NCBI RefSeq assembly: GCF_023715465.1
Contig: NZ_JAMBOE010000013.1
Location: 1-64,000, forward strand
Length of the DNA: 64,000 nucleotides
From: Paenibacillus macerans
GTDB taxonomy: Bacteria > Bacillota > Bacilli > Paenibacillales > Paenibacillaceae
Direction of reading: 5' to 3'
Positions 32,646-40,542 of the stretch are shown piece by piece (within the stretch, counting starts at the first letter, position 1; every line of letters begins with the position of its first letter). The translations under genes and the position numbers were made by a program. The notes beneath the pieces were generated by a model. That model searched no databases, was not told the DNA's origin, and saw only the letters and a program-made list of their open reading frames with translations.

Positions 32646-33654
32646 CGGCGTTCACTCCTTCATCAAAATAGATGGCATTGGTAAAAGCGATCAAGGTGTT
32701 TGCGCCGCGAACATTTCCCCATAATTCAGCCCGGAGCCACTTCCGGGTGACGTCATGGACGGGCAGAACATATTCGCCTAACCCGGCATGGGCGGTAGAG
32801 ACCGCATCGATCCCTTGATTGGAGCGCAGTAACAGCCGATAGGTTTGATCGGGCAGCGTCCACAGCCCCGCCCTGACCGCGAAATCGAGCGATACACGCG
32901 CCCGGATTTCGCCGCCTTTCATGTCTGGCGGAACCACTGAACCGAGTTCATAACGTTCGCCGCCAATGTCCAGCGCAAGCCCGAGCAGCGGACCGATCGT
33001 GACGGCGGCACGCCCTTGCCGCAGAGCCTGAACCAAATGTTCCTCCGCCGGCTTCACGTCATCCGGAACTCCCAGATAAGTGACCGAAATTGGCTCCTCC
33101 GTGTCTTCTTGCGCATGCCAGTCCCTCCCCGAGGTGGCGGCGATGCGATAACCTTCGTTCAGCTTGTCCGTCCATAAGGCGTAGGCCCGCTGATTGCCGG
33201 TTTGAATCGGAGCAAAGGTGCCCGACCATACTTCGATATAATCAACGGTGGACCAGTTCTTCAGCTCGTATTCCCAAAAGCAGCCGGTGCAGGCCGGACT
33301 GCCGATCCGAAACGGGTGGGCCAGTCCGGCGAGTCCGCCGTGCCGGTGAACGGCCTCGATCCCTTCGCCGACACCGTACCTGTCCGCCTCCCGCCAATCG
33401 GCAAAGGCGTCTAAGCCAAGCGTCACCATATGCCCGTAAAACGTCGTCCATTCCATGCCGGGAAGGATCAGCAGACCGCTTTCTCGGGCAGCGTCTTCTT
33501 TATGGAAGAGGCCTGACATCGTGTTGTGATCCGTCAGCGCGATCGCGTCAAACCCCAGCTTGACGGCTCCCGCCGCCAGCTCGGACAGCGTCTGGCGGCC
33601 GTCGCTGTGCAGCGTGTGCGTATGCAGCTCGCAGGCAAGCCATTTCAATTTCAT
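32596..33654 (-). CDS. CehA/McbA-like PHP-domain phosphoesterase
   Basis: This is a 352-residue metal-dependent phosphoesterase. The PHP domain opens with CELHTHTLHSDGRQTLSELA and FDAIALTDHNTMSG, whose histidines and aspartates bind metals. ILPGMEWTTFYGHMVTLGL and AGLAHPFRIGSPACTG follow, then TSGRDWHAQE. In many relatives this domain follows an N-terminal beta-sandwich in one polypeptide. Here that part is the separate gene at 33651-34121, and the two overlap by 4 bases (ATGA). ATG 33654 is preceded by GAGGGGG; the longer frame to 33834 overlaps the previous gene and is rejected. Confidence 0.85.
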   Translation of the reverse strand: MKLKWLACELHTHTLHSDGRQTLSELAAGAVKLGFDAIALTDHNTMSGLFHKEDAARESGLLILPGMEWTTFYGHMVTLGLDAFADWREADRYGVGEGIEAVHRHGGLAGLAHPFRIGSPACTGCFWEYELKNWSTVDYIEVWSGTFAPIQTGNQRAYALWTDKLNEGYRIAATSGRDWHAQEDTEEPISVTYLGVPDDVKPAEEHLVQALRQGRAAVTIGPLLGLALDIGGERYELGSVVPPDMKGGEIRARVSLDFAVRAGLWTLPDQTYRLLLRSNQGIDAVSTAHAGLGEYVLPVHDVTRKWLRAELWGNVRGANTLIAFTNAIYFDEGVNADETISAGHRPYGMHGQ

Positions 33655-34121
33655 GACAGCGCCCCCTCTTCGGGAGTCCAGATTTGCAGGCGGTAATCGC
33701 ATGTATCCGTTACGATGCAATGCATGCTGAGCGTCACGCACCACGGGCCGGCTTCCAATCTCCCCGCCATCAACCCGGGGGAAGCTGCTGCCTCGGACAC
33801 AAACAACTCTTGCACCGGATCGTGGCGGTGGCACGCTCCCCGATAACCTTGAACGTCATCGAGCGAGAGGGTGATCAGATTTTTCAGCGGCAAAAATTTA
33901 TCCGCCTGTAAGGCCGCTTGCTCCTTCCGATCCGGCAAAATGTACAGCTCAAAGCTTTGCGCAAGCAGCTCCAACGCCCGCTCGCGATCTTCCAGCACCG
34001 TCGGCGCGTACTCGAACCGGAGGTTCAACCGCTCGCAAGCCTCGCCCAGCTCAAACGGGATCCGCACATGCGTCTTGGAATCCTCAGGAGTGACGCAGCC
34101 TCGTATATCCAGCAAGTTCAT
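33651..34121 (-). CDS. Free-standing N-terminal domain of a CehA/McbA-type protein
   Basis: This is a 156-residue protein with no signal or membrane segment. It reads HVRIPFELGEACERLNLRFEYAP in pieces near the start, then RGACHRHDPVQELFVSEAAASPGLMAGRLEAGPWCVTLSMHCI and LQIWTPEE in order. The pattern, beta strands plus a glycine- and tryptophan-rich segment, matches the region that precedes the PHP domain in fused family members, to my reading. It is translated just before the PHP protein with a 4-base overlap, so the two probably form a complex. ATG 34121 follows AAAGGTG. The match is a judgement by eye. Confidence 0.6.
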   Translation of the reverse strand: MNLLDIRGCVTPEDSKTHVRIPFELGEACERLNLRFEYAPTVLEDRERALELLAQSFELYILPDRKEQAALQADKFLPLKNLITLSLDDVQGYRGACHRHDPVQELFVSEAAASPGLMAGRLEAGPWCVTLSMHCIVTDTCDYRLQIWTPEEGALS

Positions 34122-34146
34122 CGTGTTTTCACCTTTTGTCAGATTA

Positions 34147-34177
34147 TGGGATCGGTCCCACACTGGGAACGGTACCA
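34147..34177 (-). promoter_or_regulatory. Two tandem LacI-type operators
   Basis: TGGGATCGGTCCCA (34147-34160) and TGGGAACGGTACCA (34164-34177) share TGGGA, a central CG and CCA at the same spacing, 17 bases apart. Both are near-perfect palindromes of the LacI-family kind and lie about 25-55 bases before the first gene of the operon that encodes a LacI repressor. A CATAAT box on the minus strand overlaps the nearer site. Confidence 0.7.
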
Positions 34178-34394
34178 CACGCTTTTATGTTACAAACGAA
34201 GGATTAGCCCGATATCATCACTGTGTTAATCTTCTGTAAATGCGGATGACAAACCCGATTTTCTAAAAAACTGTTCCATTTTCATTCATTTATGTATTAA
34301 AATTTGTAGTGCAATTGCTTTATTAATACCAAAAACAAGAAATTTGCCTGGTGATACGACGAGTTTAATTGAATCAGCTAAGGGGAGTTACAAG

Positions 34395-35156
34395 ATGAGT
34401 TTTTTAAAAAAATGGCTTGGCGGTAAAAACAACGGAGAAACGGCAAAGGACGGCACAACAATTTACAGCTATGACGAAGCAGAAGATGACGGCTATACGG
34501 CGCCGGCTCCAATGATGTATACGGAGGAAATCGTCGAGCATTTCGAACGCGTATTTCCGGGCAGAAACAGCAGCGTGTTTCACGAAATCATCTCCGATAT
34601 CGTACATATCGATGTGAATATTATGGAGCCGACAGAGCAGGAGCCATTTTGGATTTTGTATACGACGGGGATGAGCGACTTGCCGATGACACTGCCTGAG
34701 TCAATCCTGGAGCAGCTTGAAGACAGCTTCGACCGGGCGGAGCTGATCATATTCCTCCCGGCCACATGGGAATTGAACGAACAGGCGTTTAAAGATGACA
34801 ATAACTACTGGCCGGTTCGCCTCATGAAGCAGTTGGCGCGTTTTCCGCATCAATACAACACATGGCTGGGCTACGGGCATACGATTCCGAACTACCAGGA
34901 TTACGAGCCGTATGCCGACGGAACCGGACTAAACGGTGTGGTCCTTTATGAGCTTAACGAGGATTTGAGCGTCATTCCGACCAAGGATGGAAACAAGGTT
35001 CATACGTATTTCCTGATTCCGCTCTATAGAGAAGAGATGGAGTACAAACTGGAGCATGGCATGGAAGCGTTGATGGAGAAGCTGTTCGAGTTGGGTAATG
35101 ATGTGCTTGTTTTAAACCCGAAACGGAGAAATATAGCGATTGGAGGCTCTTCCTAA
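34395..35156 (+). CDS. Suppressor-of-fused (SUFU) domain protein
   Basis: This is a 253-residue cytoplasmic protein with the SUFU-type domain found in many bacterial immunity-like and housekeeping proteins. The order includes MMYTEEIVEHFERVF, HIDVNIMEPTEQEPFWILYTTGMSDLPMTLPE, AELIIFLPATWELNE and LGYGHTIPN. Its start is ATG 34395 behind GGGGAG; the frame is open back to 34344 without a better ribosome binding site. Bacterial SUFU proteins are often linked to contact-dependent toxin immunity, but no toxin gene is visible nearby. It is divergent from the phosphoester operon. Confidence 0.8.
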   Translation: MSFLKKWLGGKNNGETAKDGTTIYSYDEAEDDGYTAPAPMMYTEEIVEHFERVFPGRNSSVFHEIISDIVHIDVNIMEPTEQEPFWILYTTGMSDLPMTLPESILEQLEDSFDRAELIIFLPATWELNEQAFKDDNNYWPVRLMKQLARFPHQYNTWLGYGHTIPNYQDYEPYADGTGLNGVVLYELNEDLSVIPTKDGNKVHTYFLIPLYREEMEYKLEHGMEALMEKLFELGNDVLVLNPKRRNIAIGGSS

Positions 35157-35171
35157 ACTTTGGTCGCTGCT

Positions 35172-35345
35172 CTAACGGACACCAGCGACCTTATCCGCCC
35201 ATTTCCCGGGTATTTCCCAGACTAACGGACACAAACGACTCTATTTCGCTCTAAATCGGTTCATCCAGGCCGATTTGAGGTAAATAAGGTCTTTCTGTGT
35301 CCGTTACATTTTACAAACCTCCGTTTTTCCGAAAATAACGGCTCT
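35172..35345. repeat. Cluster of TAACGGACAC-type intergenic repeats
   Basis: Between the SUFU gene and the lipoprotein gene, TCTAACGGACACCAGCGACC (from 35171) and CTAACGGACACAAACGACTC (from 35222) are direct copies, and CTGTGTCCGTTAC (near 35295-35307) is inverted. A degenerate fourth copy is near 35334. It is a second family of clustered, alternating-orientation repeats. I see no gene in 35157-35501. Confidence 0.6.
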
Positions 35346-35501
35346 AGTGTCCCTTAGCCTCCTCCAGGCTCCCCTTCTCCTCCCCTCTCCACCTGCGCAT
35401 CGCCCCCTACCATGCCCGATATTTTATAAATTCTATAATGTGCATATTACGCTCCCGGTCCTCAAAGCGGGAAACCTCACCTTCGTGCCGCTTTTTCCCC
35501 C

Positions 35502-36023
35502 TTACTTCAACGTGATCTCTTTTTCCCAGGTCAACTCGTTGTTCTCATCATTCGCGAATGTAAAGATGACCCGGCCTTTCTCGTCCTTCAGCGAATCCGG
35601 ATAAAAGAAGCCGGAAAACTGGCCGTTGCCGCTAATGTAGAACCCGTCCTCCCCGGTCTGGCCATGTTCGATCGCTTCTTCGTACGTATTGGTGATCTCG
35701 TTTTGATCCGAAACCCACTTCATGTCCTTCAACATGTATCCTTCCGGCAATTGCTTCACGATGAAATCAAAGCTGTTTCCTTCGATCGGTTTAGGCATCT
35801 GGTCGATGACGATTAATATTTTCTCTTCCGGGCCGGCTGCATTCTCGGACTGCGGGGCAGCGTTACCGGCTTGTGTGCCGGACTCGGATACCGCGGGCTT
35901 CTCGTTGGCGGCGTTAGGGTTCGACCCGGCGCCCGGTTGATTGCCGCATGCGGACGCAAGTATCAGCAGCAGAACGAACAGCGCTGGCACAAGATAGATT
36001 CGTTTGTTATTATTCTTCATCAT
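35502..36023 (-). CDS. Hypothetical lipoprotein, downstream of a two-component system
   Basis: This is a 173-residue lipoprotein with a clear signal peptide (VLLLILASAC at about residue 25) and a Pro/Asn/Gly-rich linker. The mature part has KILIVIDQMPKPIEGNSFDFIVKQLPEGY and FSGFFYPDSLKDEKGRVIFTFAN, a compact beta-rich domain of about 100 residues that I do not recognise. It overlaps the histidine kinase gene by 14 bases and is preceded by GGAGGAG. It may be a surface target or a sensor-associated factor of that system. The function is unknown. Confidence 0.8.
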   Translation of the reverse strand: MMKNNNKRIYLVPALFVLLLILASACGNQPGAGSNPNAANEKPAVSESGTQAGNAAPQSENAAGPEEKILIVIDQMPKPIEGNSFDFIVKQLPEGYMLKDMKWVSDQNEITNTYEEAIEHGQTGEDGFYISGNGQFSGFFYPDSLKDEKGRVIFTFANDENNELTWEKEITLK

Positions 36024-37770
36024 AATCTCCTCCGTTTTCCTTCAGGGTAAAATAAAACGCGACGCCCTGATGCGTATTTCTTGCCCCATACTCGCTATTA
36101 TGGAGCTCCAATATATGCTTGACGATGGCAAGCCCCAGCCCCGTTCCGCCATGAAGGCGATCCCTGGAACGCTCCGCCCGGTAGAAGTGATCCCAGATCC
36201 GGCCCAAATCCTCCACAGCCAGCGGCGCTCCGATATTTTCGAGAACCACGGCTATTGTCCCTACAGCCGTCCGCTGGATATCGATTGTAATGACGGTGCG
36301 CTCCACGGCATGCCGAATCGCGTTGCTCAGCAAATTCAATACGACCTGCTCCAGCCGCCGGGGGTCTGCCGTTACGAAAACTTCTTCCCCTGCCAAGCCT
36401 TCCAGCTTAATTTGGAGATGCTTGTTCTCCAACTGCCGGGTAAACGAATCGGCCGCCTTTTGAATCAGGCGAGGAAGGGATATACTCCTTGGATGCAAGC
36501 GTATGGCCTTGGCTTCGTATTTGGACAGTTCCAGCATATCCATGATGAGATCGTTCATCCGGTCCGTTTCCTTGACGATGAGGGCAAGGTAACGTTCCCG
36601 CTTGTCGCTGGCCACGCCGTCCTGCAGCCCTTCCGCAAAGCCTTTCACGATACCCAGCGGCGTTTTCAATTCATGGGAGAGATTCGCGATCAGCTCTTTC
36701 CGAAGCTGTTCGGAACGCTCCTTCTCGCTCATATCCGTCCGCAGCTGCTCGTTCGCCGTGGTCAGCTGCCTTAACGTAGCATCCAGATTACGGGATAATG
36801 CGGTCAGACTGCGGGACAGCTCCCCGAATTCATCCTTTGCCTGGATTTCCGGCTGCGCGGTAAAATCCAGATCGGCAAGACGAGCTGCCGTGCGGCTTAG
36901 CGCAACTAACGGGCGGGAGATGATCCGGGAATAAAAAAACGACAGCAGCAGCACAAGAACAAGGATGACCGGCGCAGCATAAACGAAATATTGCCGGAGA
37001 ATGCCCACGGCTTCTCCAACCGGCTGCAAGGAAGCCATGACGAATAAATACCGGATCCCGCTTCCGTCAACCGGCAGTGGCTGAATGATCACCGCGTAGC
37101 CGAGACCGCTCCATTGATCTCTCCATTCCTTGCGGACACTGCGCCCTTCCAGCAGAAGCGCATTGTTTTGCTCCGCATCCGGCGCCCATTCCTTCAGCGC
37201 TTCGTCCGCCAGGGTGTCCTGGTATAGTGGATTGTACGATCGGTTCTCGGGAAGCAGCATATCCGTTACTTTCCCTTGTACGCGAACCAGACCATCCTCC
37301 AAAGCGGCATCTTTCCGCCGAATGTATACAGGCTGCATAATGGTGTCCTCTTCATCCATGAAAATGCCGTCAACGACGATGCGGTCCCCGGCTTGAATGC
37401 CGTGCGGAATGTCGTCTAACGTCATGCCTTCCGGCGTAATGGGAACCGTGACGGTCGTGCCGTCTGACAGCAGCTCCAGGAAATAAGGATTTACGGCCTT
37501 TCTTTCAAATTTCCCGTTCAGGAAGAAGGCACTGGCGTCGTTATCGTTCATAAAAGTGCCGAGCAGCCGTGCTGCACGCTGTTCTTTAAATGGCGTCTCA
37601 TTGATTTGCTGGGCGAGTTGTTTCATGTTCCGTTCCAGCGCGCCGATTTTGGACGTCCGGTAAAACCGTTCGAAATACAAACTCTCCGCGAGCATAACCA
37701 GGGAAAAAATAATGAGAATCAACAGCGACGTGACAACGAAAAGCTTATATACTACGCTATTCCTTCTCAA
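36010..37770 (-). CDS. Membrane sensor histidine kinase
   Basis: This is a 586-residue kinase. It has an N-terminal membrane segment (residues 10-30), a long extracellular sensor of about 220 residues, and a second segment (YFVYAAPVILVLVLLLSFFY, near residue 265). A HAMP domain follows. The phospho-acceptor site is LIANLSHELKTPLGIV with the histidine. The ATPase domain has NLLSNAIRHA, the G1 region DLGRIWDHFYRAE and the G2 loop GGTGLGLAIVKHI. Its ATG overlaps the response-regulator stop (ATGA). The signal sensed is unknown; the adjacent lipoprotein suggests the cell envelope. Confidence 0.92.
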   Translation of the reverse strand: MRRNSVVYKLFVVTSLLILIIFSLVMLAESLYFERFYRTSKIGALERNMKQLAQQINETPFKEQRAARLLGTFMNDNDASAFFLNGKFERKAVNPYFLELLSDGTTVTVPITPEGMTLDDIPHGIQAGDRIVVDGIFMDEEDTIMQPVYIRRKDAALEDGLVRVQGKVTDMLLPENRSYNPLYQDTLADEALKEWAPDAEQNNALLLEGRSVRKEWRDQWSGLGYAVIIQPLPVDGSGIRYLFVMASLQPVGEAVGILRQYFVYAAPVILVLVLLLSFFYSRIISRPLVALSRTAARLADLDFTAQPEIQAKDEFGELSRSLTALSRNLDATLRQLTTANEQLRTDMSEKERSEQLRKELIANLSHELKTPLGIVKGFAEGLQDGVASDKRERYLALIVKETDRMNDLIMDMLELSKYEAKAIRLHPRSISLPRLIQKAADSFTRQLENKHLQIKLEGLAGEEVFVTADPRRLEQVVLNLLSNAIRHAVERTVITIDIQRTAVGTIAVVLENIGAPLAVEDLGRIWDHFYRAERSRDRLHGGTGLGLAIVKHILELHNSEYGARNTHQGVAFYFTLKENGGDYDEE

Positions 37771-38447
37771 GGTACCATCTCGAACTTATAGCCGGAACGG
37801 ATCACGGTGCCAATATAGCGGCCCTCGTCTCCGAGTTTGGCTCGCAGTTTTTTGATATGGGTATCTACCGTTCGTACATCTCCCAAGTAATCGTACCCCC
37901 ATACCGCATCCAAAATATACTCCCTTGGCAGCACCTTGCCATAGTGCTTTATAAGAAAAAGCAGCAAGTCATATTCTTTCGGAGACAGGTTGACCGGAGT
38001 TCCCGTCACCGTTACCGTATGCGCAATTCTGTTAACCGTTAAATCGCCATAAACAAGCAATTCCCCTTCGCGCCCTACGGTACCTTCCGTTCTTTTCATT
38101 AACGCGACCGCTCGGGCCACCAATACTCTGGGGCTGAAGGGCTTTACGACATACTCATCGGCGCCGAGCTCGTAGCCCATAATTTGATCATCGTCTTCGG
38201 ACTTGGCCGTGATCATAATGATCGGTACGTCCGACTTCTTGCGGATGCTCCTGCAAACCGCCCAGCCGTCCAGCTCCGGCATCATAATATCCAGGACTAC
38301 CAAGTCCACGGATGTCCGCTCGAATGTATCAAGGGCGATCCTTCCATTGCTTGCCTCGTATACTTCCCACTGCTCTCTTATAAAATAGTCCGTTATAAAT
38401 TCACGCATCAGCGCATCGTCTTCGACTAGCAAAATCCTTCGTTTCAT
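37767..38447 (-). CDS. OmpR/PhoB-family response regulator
   Basis: This is a 226-residue regulator. The receiver domain has LLVEDDALMREF, the phospho-acceptor aspartate in VVLDIMMPELDGW, the threonine in IIMITAKSEDD and lysine in YVVKPFSPRVL. A winged-helix DNA-binding domain follows from about residue 130 (LLLFLIKHYGKVLPREYILDAVWG). I prefer ATG 38447 because GGAG lies upstream; GTG 38459 would overlap that site. It is the first gene of the unit with the kinase, and the lipoprotein gene is the last. Confidence 0.9.
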   Translation of the reverse strand: MKRRILLVEDDALMREFITDYFIREQWEVYEASNGRIALDTFERTSVDLVVLDIMMPELDGWAVCRSIRKKSDVPIIMITAKSEDDDQIMGYELGADEYVVKPFSPRVLVARAVALMKRTEGTVGREGELLVYGDLTVNRIAHTVTVTGTPVNLSPKEYDLLLFLIKHYGKVLPREYILDAVWGYDYLGDVRTVDTHIKKLRAKLGDEGRYIGTVIRSGYKFEMVP

Positions 38448-38511
38448 CGCCGCGCACACTCCATATGCTTAATTACCGCCATGCTGCCAAAGCCCTTTCC
38501 TAATCGTGCGT

Positions 38512-38751
38512 GTTCAAAAAGTCGGCTTTTCAGCACCGAGAAGGTTGGATGAAGCTAGGGCCTGAGGAGCGGAGCTGAACGTTTTCGGAGAAAACGGCTT
38601 CGGAAGCATAAGCTTGTGAGGGTACGTGAGCACCTCAAATGTTTCCCCAGGAAACATTCTTCGAAAGCATCCGCTTGGCCCGGCTGAATTCAAGATTCGA
38701 TGCCGAGTTACATCTTGATTCACTTCGTGATCAAAAGACGACTTTTTGAAC
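38512..38751. repeat. MITE-like element with 19-base inverted ends
   Basis: A 240-base unit begins GTTCAAAAAGTCGGCTTTT and ends with the near-complement AAAAGACGACTTTTTGAAC (18 of 19 positions). It carries no plausible transposase: the minus-strand frame inside it (38514-38753) has no ribosome binding site and no recognisable motif. Similar GTTCAAAAAGTC-bounded units are common in paenibacilli as I recall, but their source element is not visible here. I see no gene or signal in 38752-38951. Confidence 0.65.
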
Positions 38752-38951
38752 AACCTCTAATCGTCTTGAAATGCATGTTCCTTCATGTACGCTTTCACCT
38801 CCGACTGCCCTCAAACAGCAGTCTAGAGCAATCCTGTGTCCTTCGTGTGTCCTATTAATAATGTACACTAGAAAACTGTCGGGTCAACAAGGGCATGTGC
38901 TTGCATAGGAATAAAAACGCACTTATCATGGGATGTAAAGGGGCCTGATAT

Positions 38952-39515
38952 ATGAATTTCTTTGAACAGCGAATTTTACCTGCATCGCGGCAGATGAAAG
39001 ATTTGGAAAAGGCCGTGGCATCATCGTATGAGTACCTGGTGCTGCTGGATGTCCATATCGCCCAGCTCAAGCACGCCTGCGGCATGGTGCATCAAGCGAA
39101 CAAGAAGTTGTTTTTGCACATGGACCTGATTCAAGGCCTGCAGAGCGACGGGCACGCGACCGAGTATCTTTGCCAGGAGTATCGGCCGTACGGGATATTG
39201 TCCACCAAGTCCAGCGTCATTCAAAAGGCGAAGCAAAAAGGCGTCGTCGCCGTACAGCGCATCTTCTTGATCGACAACAGCGCCTTGGAGAAGAGCTGCA
39301 AGCTGCTGGAGAACACGCAGCCGGATGTCATCGAAGTTTTGCCCGGCGGCATGCCAAGCGTGATCCGCAAGGTGAAAGACAGAACGAACCTGCCGATCCT
39401 GGCGGGCGGATTCATCACTTCAAGAGAGGATGTAGAACTGGCTCTGCAAGCGGGCGCCGAAGCGGTGACCACCTCGAACAAAAATTTGTGGCGAGAATTT
39501 GAAAAAAGTGATTGA
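38952..39515 (+). CDS. glpP: Glycerol-3-phosphate responsive antiterminator
   Basis: This is a 187-residue RNA-binding regulator of the GlpP family. Its TIM-barrel-like pattern includes VLLDVHIAQLKHACGMVHQANKKLFLHMDLIQGL in pieces, then GILSTKSSVIQKAKQKGVVAVQRIFLIDNSALEKS and PDVIEVLPGGMPSVI. With glycerol-3-phosphate bound it prevents early termination in glp leaders. Two leader terminators, in front of glpF (39574) and glpD (42095), are its likely targets. It is the first gene of the glp cluster, and its stop codon lies within the glpF promoter. Confidence 0.93.
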   Translation: MNFFEQRILPASRQMKDLEKAVASSYEYLVLLDVHIAQLKHACGMVHQANKKLFLHMDLIQGLQSDGHATEYLCQEYRPYGILSTKSSVIQKAKQKGVVAVQRIFLIDNSALEKSCKLLENTQPDVIEVLPGGMPSVIRKVKDRTNLPILAGGFITSREDVELALQAGAEAVTTSNKNLWREFEKSD

Positions 39516-39540
39516 CAACGTTTACAATTTTAAATAAAAT
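39512..39540 (+). promoter_or_regulatory. glpF promoter overlapping a cre site
   Basis: TTGACA (39512-39517), 17 bases and TAAAAT (39535-39540) form a strong sigma-A promoter. TGACAACGTTTACA (39513-39526) matches the cre consensus at all but one position and covers the -35 box. Carbon catabolite repression of glpFK is known in Bacillus. Confidence 0.75.
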
Positions 39541-39573
39541 TTGAATCAAGTTAATAATGTTACGGAGACTTGG

Positions 39574-39641
39574 AGATCTACATTGAACGTGCCCTCATCC
39601 CAGCATGGGTGGTTTGGGGCACACTTGATGTAGGTCTTTTT
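39574..39641 (+). terminator. Leader terminator upstream of glpF (GlpP target)
   Basis: AGATCTACAT pairs with ATGTAGGTCT, and inside it GTGCCC pairs with GGGCAC, followed by TTTTT. It lies between the promoter at 39512 and glpF. GlpP with glycerol-3-phosphate is expected to allow read-through. Its 5' side starts TTGGAGA, as does the glpD leader. Confidence 0.7.
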
Positions 39642-39680
39642 GTGTTCTCTGAACATTCACAATCATTGGGAGGGGTTTTC

Positions 39681-40490
39681 ATGTCAGCGTTTTGGGGAGA
39701 GTTGATTGGAACCATGATACTGATTACACTGGGCGGAGGCGTATGTGCGGGAGTATCGCTGAAAAAATCTTTTGCGGCAAATTCGGGTTGGATCGTCATT
39801 ACGATGGGATGGGGGCTGGCGGTCGCGATGGGAGCGTATGCGGTAGGTTCGATCAGCGGCGCCCACCTCAATCCGGCGCTCACTTTGGGCCTGGCGCTGA
39901 TCGGGAATTTCCCCTGGACCGACGTCCCCTTGTATATCGCGGCCCAAATGCTCGGGGCTATCCTCGGGGGCGTCATCGTGTACCTGCATTATTTGCCGCA
40001 TTGGAAGGCGACGGAAGACCCGGGCACCAAGTTGGGCGTATTCTCAACCGGTCCGGCCGTGTACCATCCTTTCTCCAACTTGATGAGCGAAATGATCGGG
40101 ACGTTCATCCTGGTGCTCGGGATTTTGGCCATCGGCGCCAACAAGTTTACGGATGGATTGAACCCGCTGATCGTCGGTTTTCTCATCGTCAGCATCGGCT
40201 TATCGCTGGGCGGAACGACCGGGTATGCAATCAATCCGGCGCGCGACTTGGGGCCGAGAATTGCGCATGCGCTGCTGCCGATCGCAGGCAAAGGCGGCTC
40301 TAACTGGAGATACGCCTGGATTCCTGTCGTAGGGCCGCTGCTGGGCGGGGCCCTGGGGGCGTTGTTTTACAAAAACGTCTTTTTGGGCCAACCGGACCCG
40401 GCCATTTGGATCGTGCTGGGCATCGCGGTCGTCATCTTCGGCATCGCGCACATTTCCGGCAAAAGCACCAAGTACAGCGTCTCAATGTAA
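39681..40490 (+). CDS. glpF: Glycerol uptake facilitator
   Basis: This is an aquaglyceroporin of 269 residues with six membrane segments and two half-helices. The two NPA motifs are ISGAHLNPALTLGLALIG and TGYAINPARDLGPR; the second has the aspartate typical of glycerol channels. ATG 39681 is preceded by GGGAGGGG and gives the normal length; the frame is open to 39570 within the leader terminator. It admits glycerol by diffusion for trapping by the kinase encoded next, 52 bases downstream. Confidence 0.95.
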   Translation: MSAFWGELIGTMILITLGGGVCAGVSLKKSFAANSGWIVITMGWGLAVAMGAYAVGSISGAHLNPALTLGLALIGNFPWTDVPLYIAAQMLGAILGGVIVYLHYLPHWKATEDPGTKLGVFSTGPAVYHPFSNLMSEMIGTFILVLGILAIGANKFTDGLNPLIVGFLIVSIGLSLGGTTGYAINPARDLGPRIAHALLPIAGKGGSNWRYAWIPVVGPLLGGALGALFYKNVFLGQPDPAIWIVLGIAVVIFGIAHISGKSTKYSVSM

Positions 40491-40542
40491 GCGTCGTTAT
40501 CTGCTCGATCATAATCAAATCTTTTAAATGGGGGGACTTCAC

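Noticed and set aside
38514..38753. 79-codon minus-strand frame inside the MITE-like element
   Set aside because: It spans the inverted ends, has no ribosome binding site and no protein motif; it is open by chance in the repeat.
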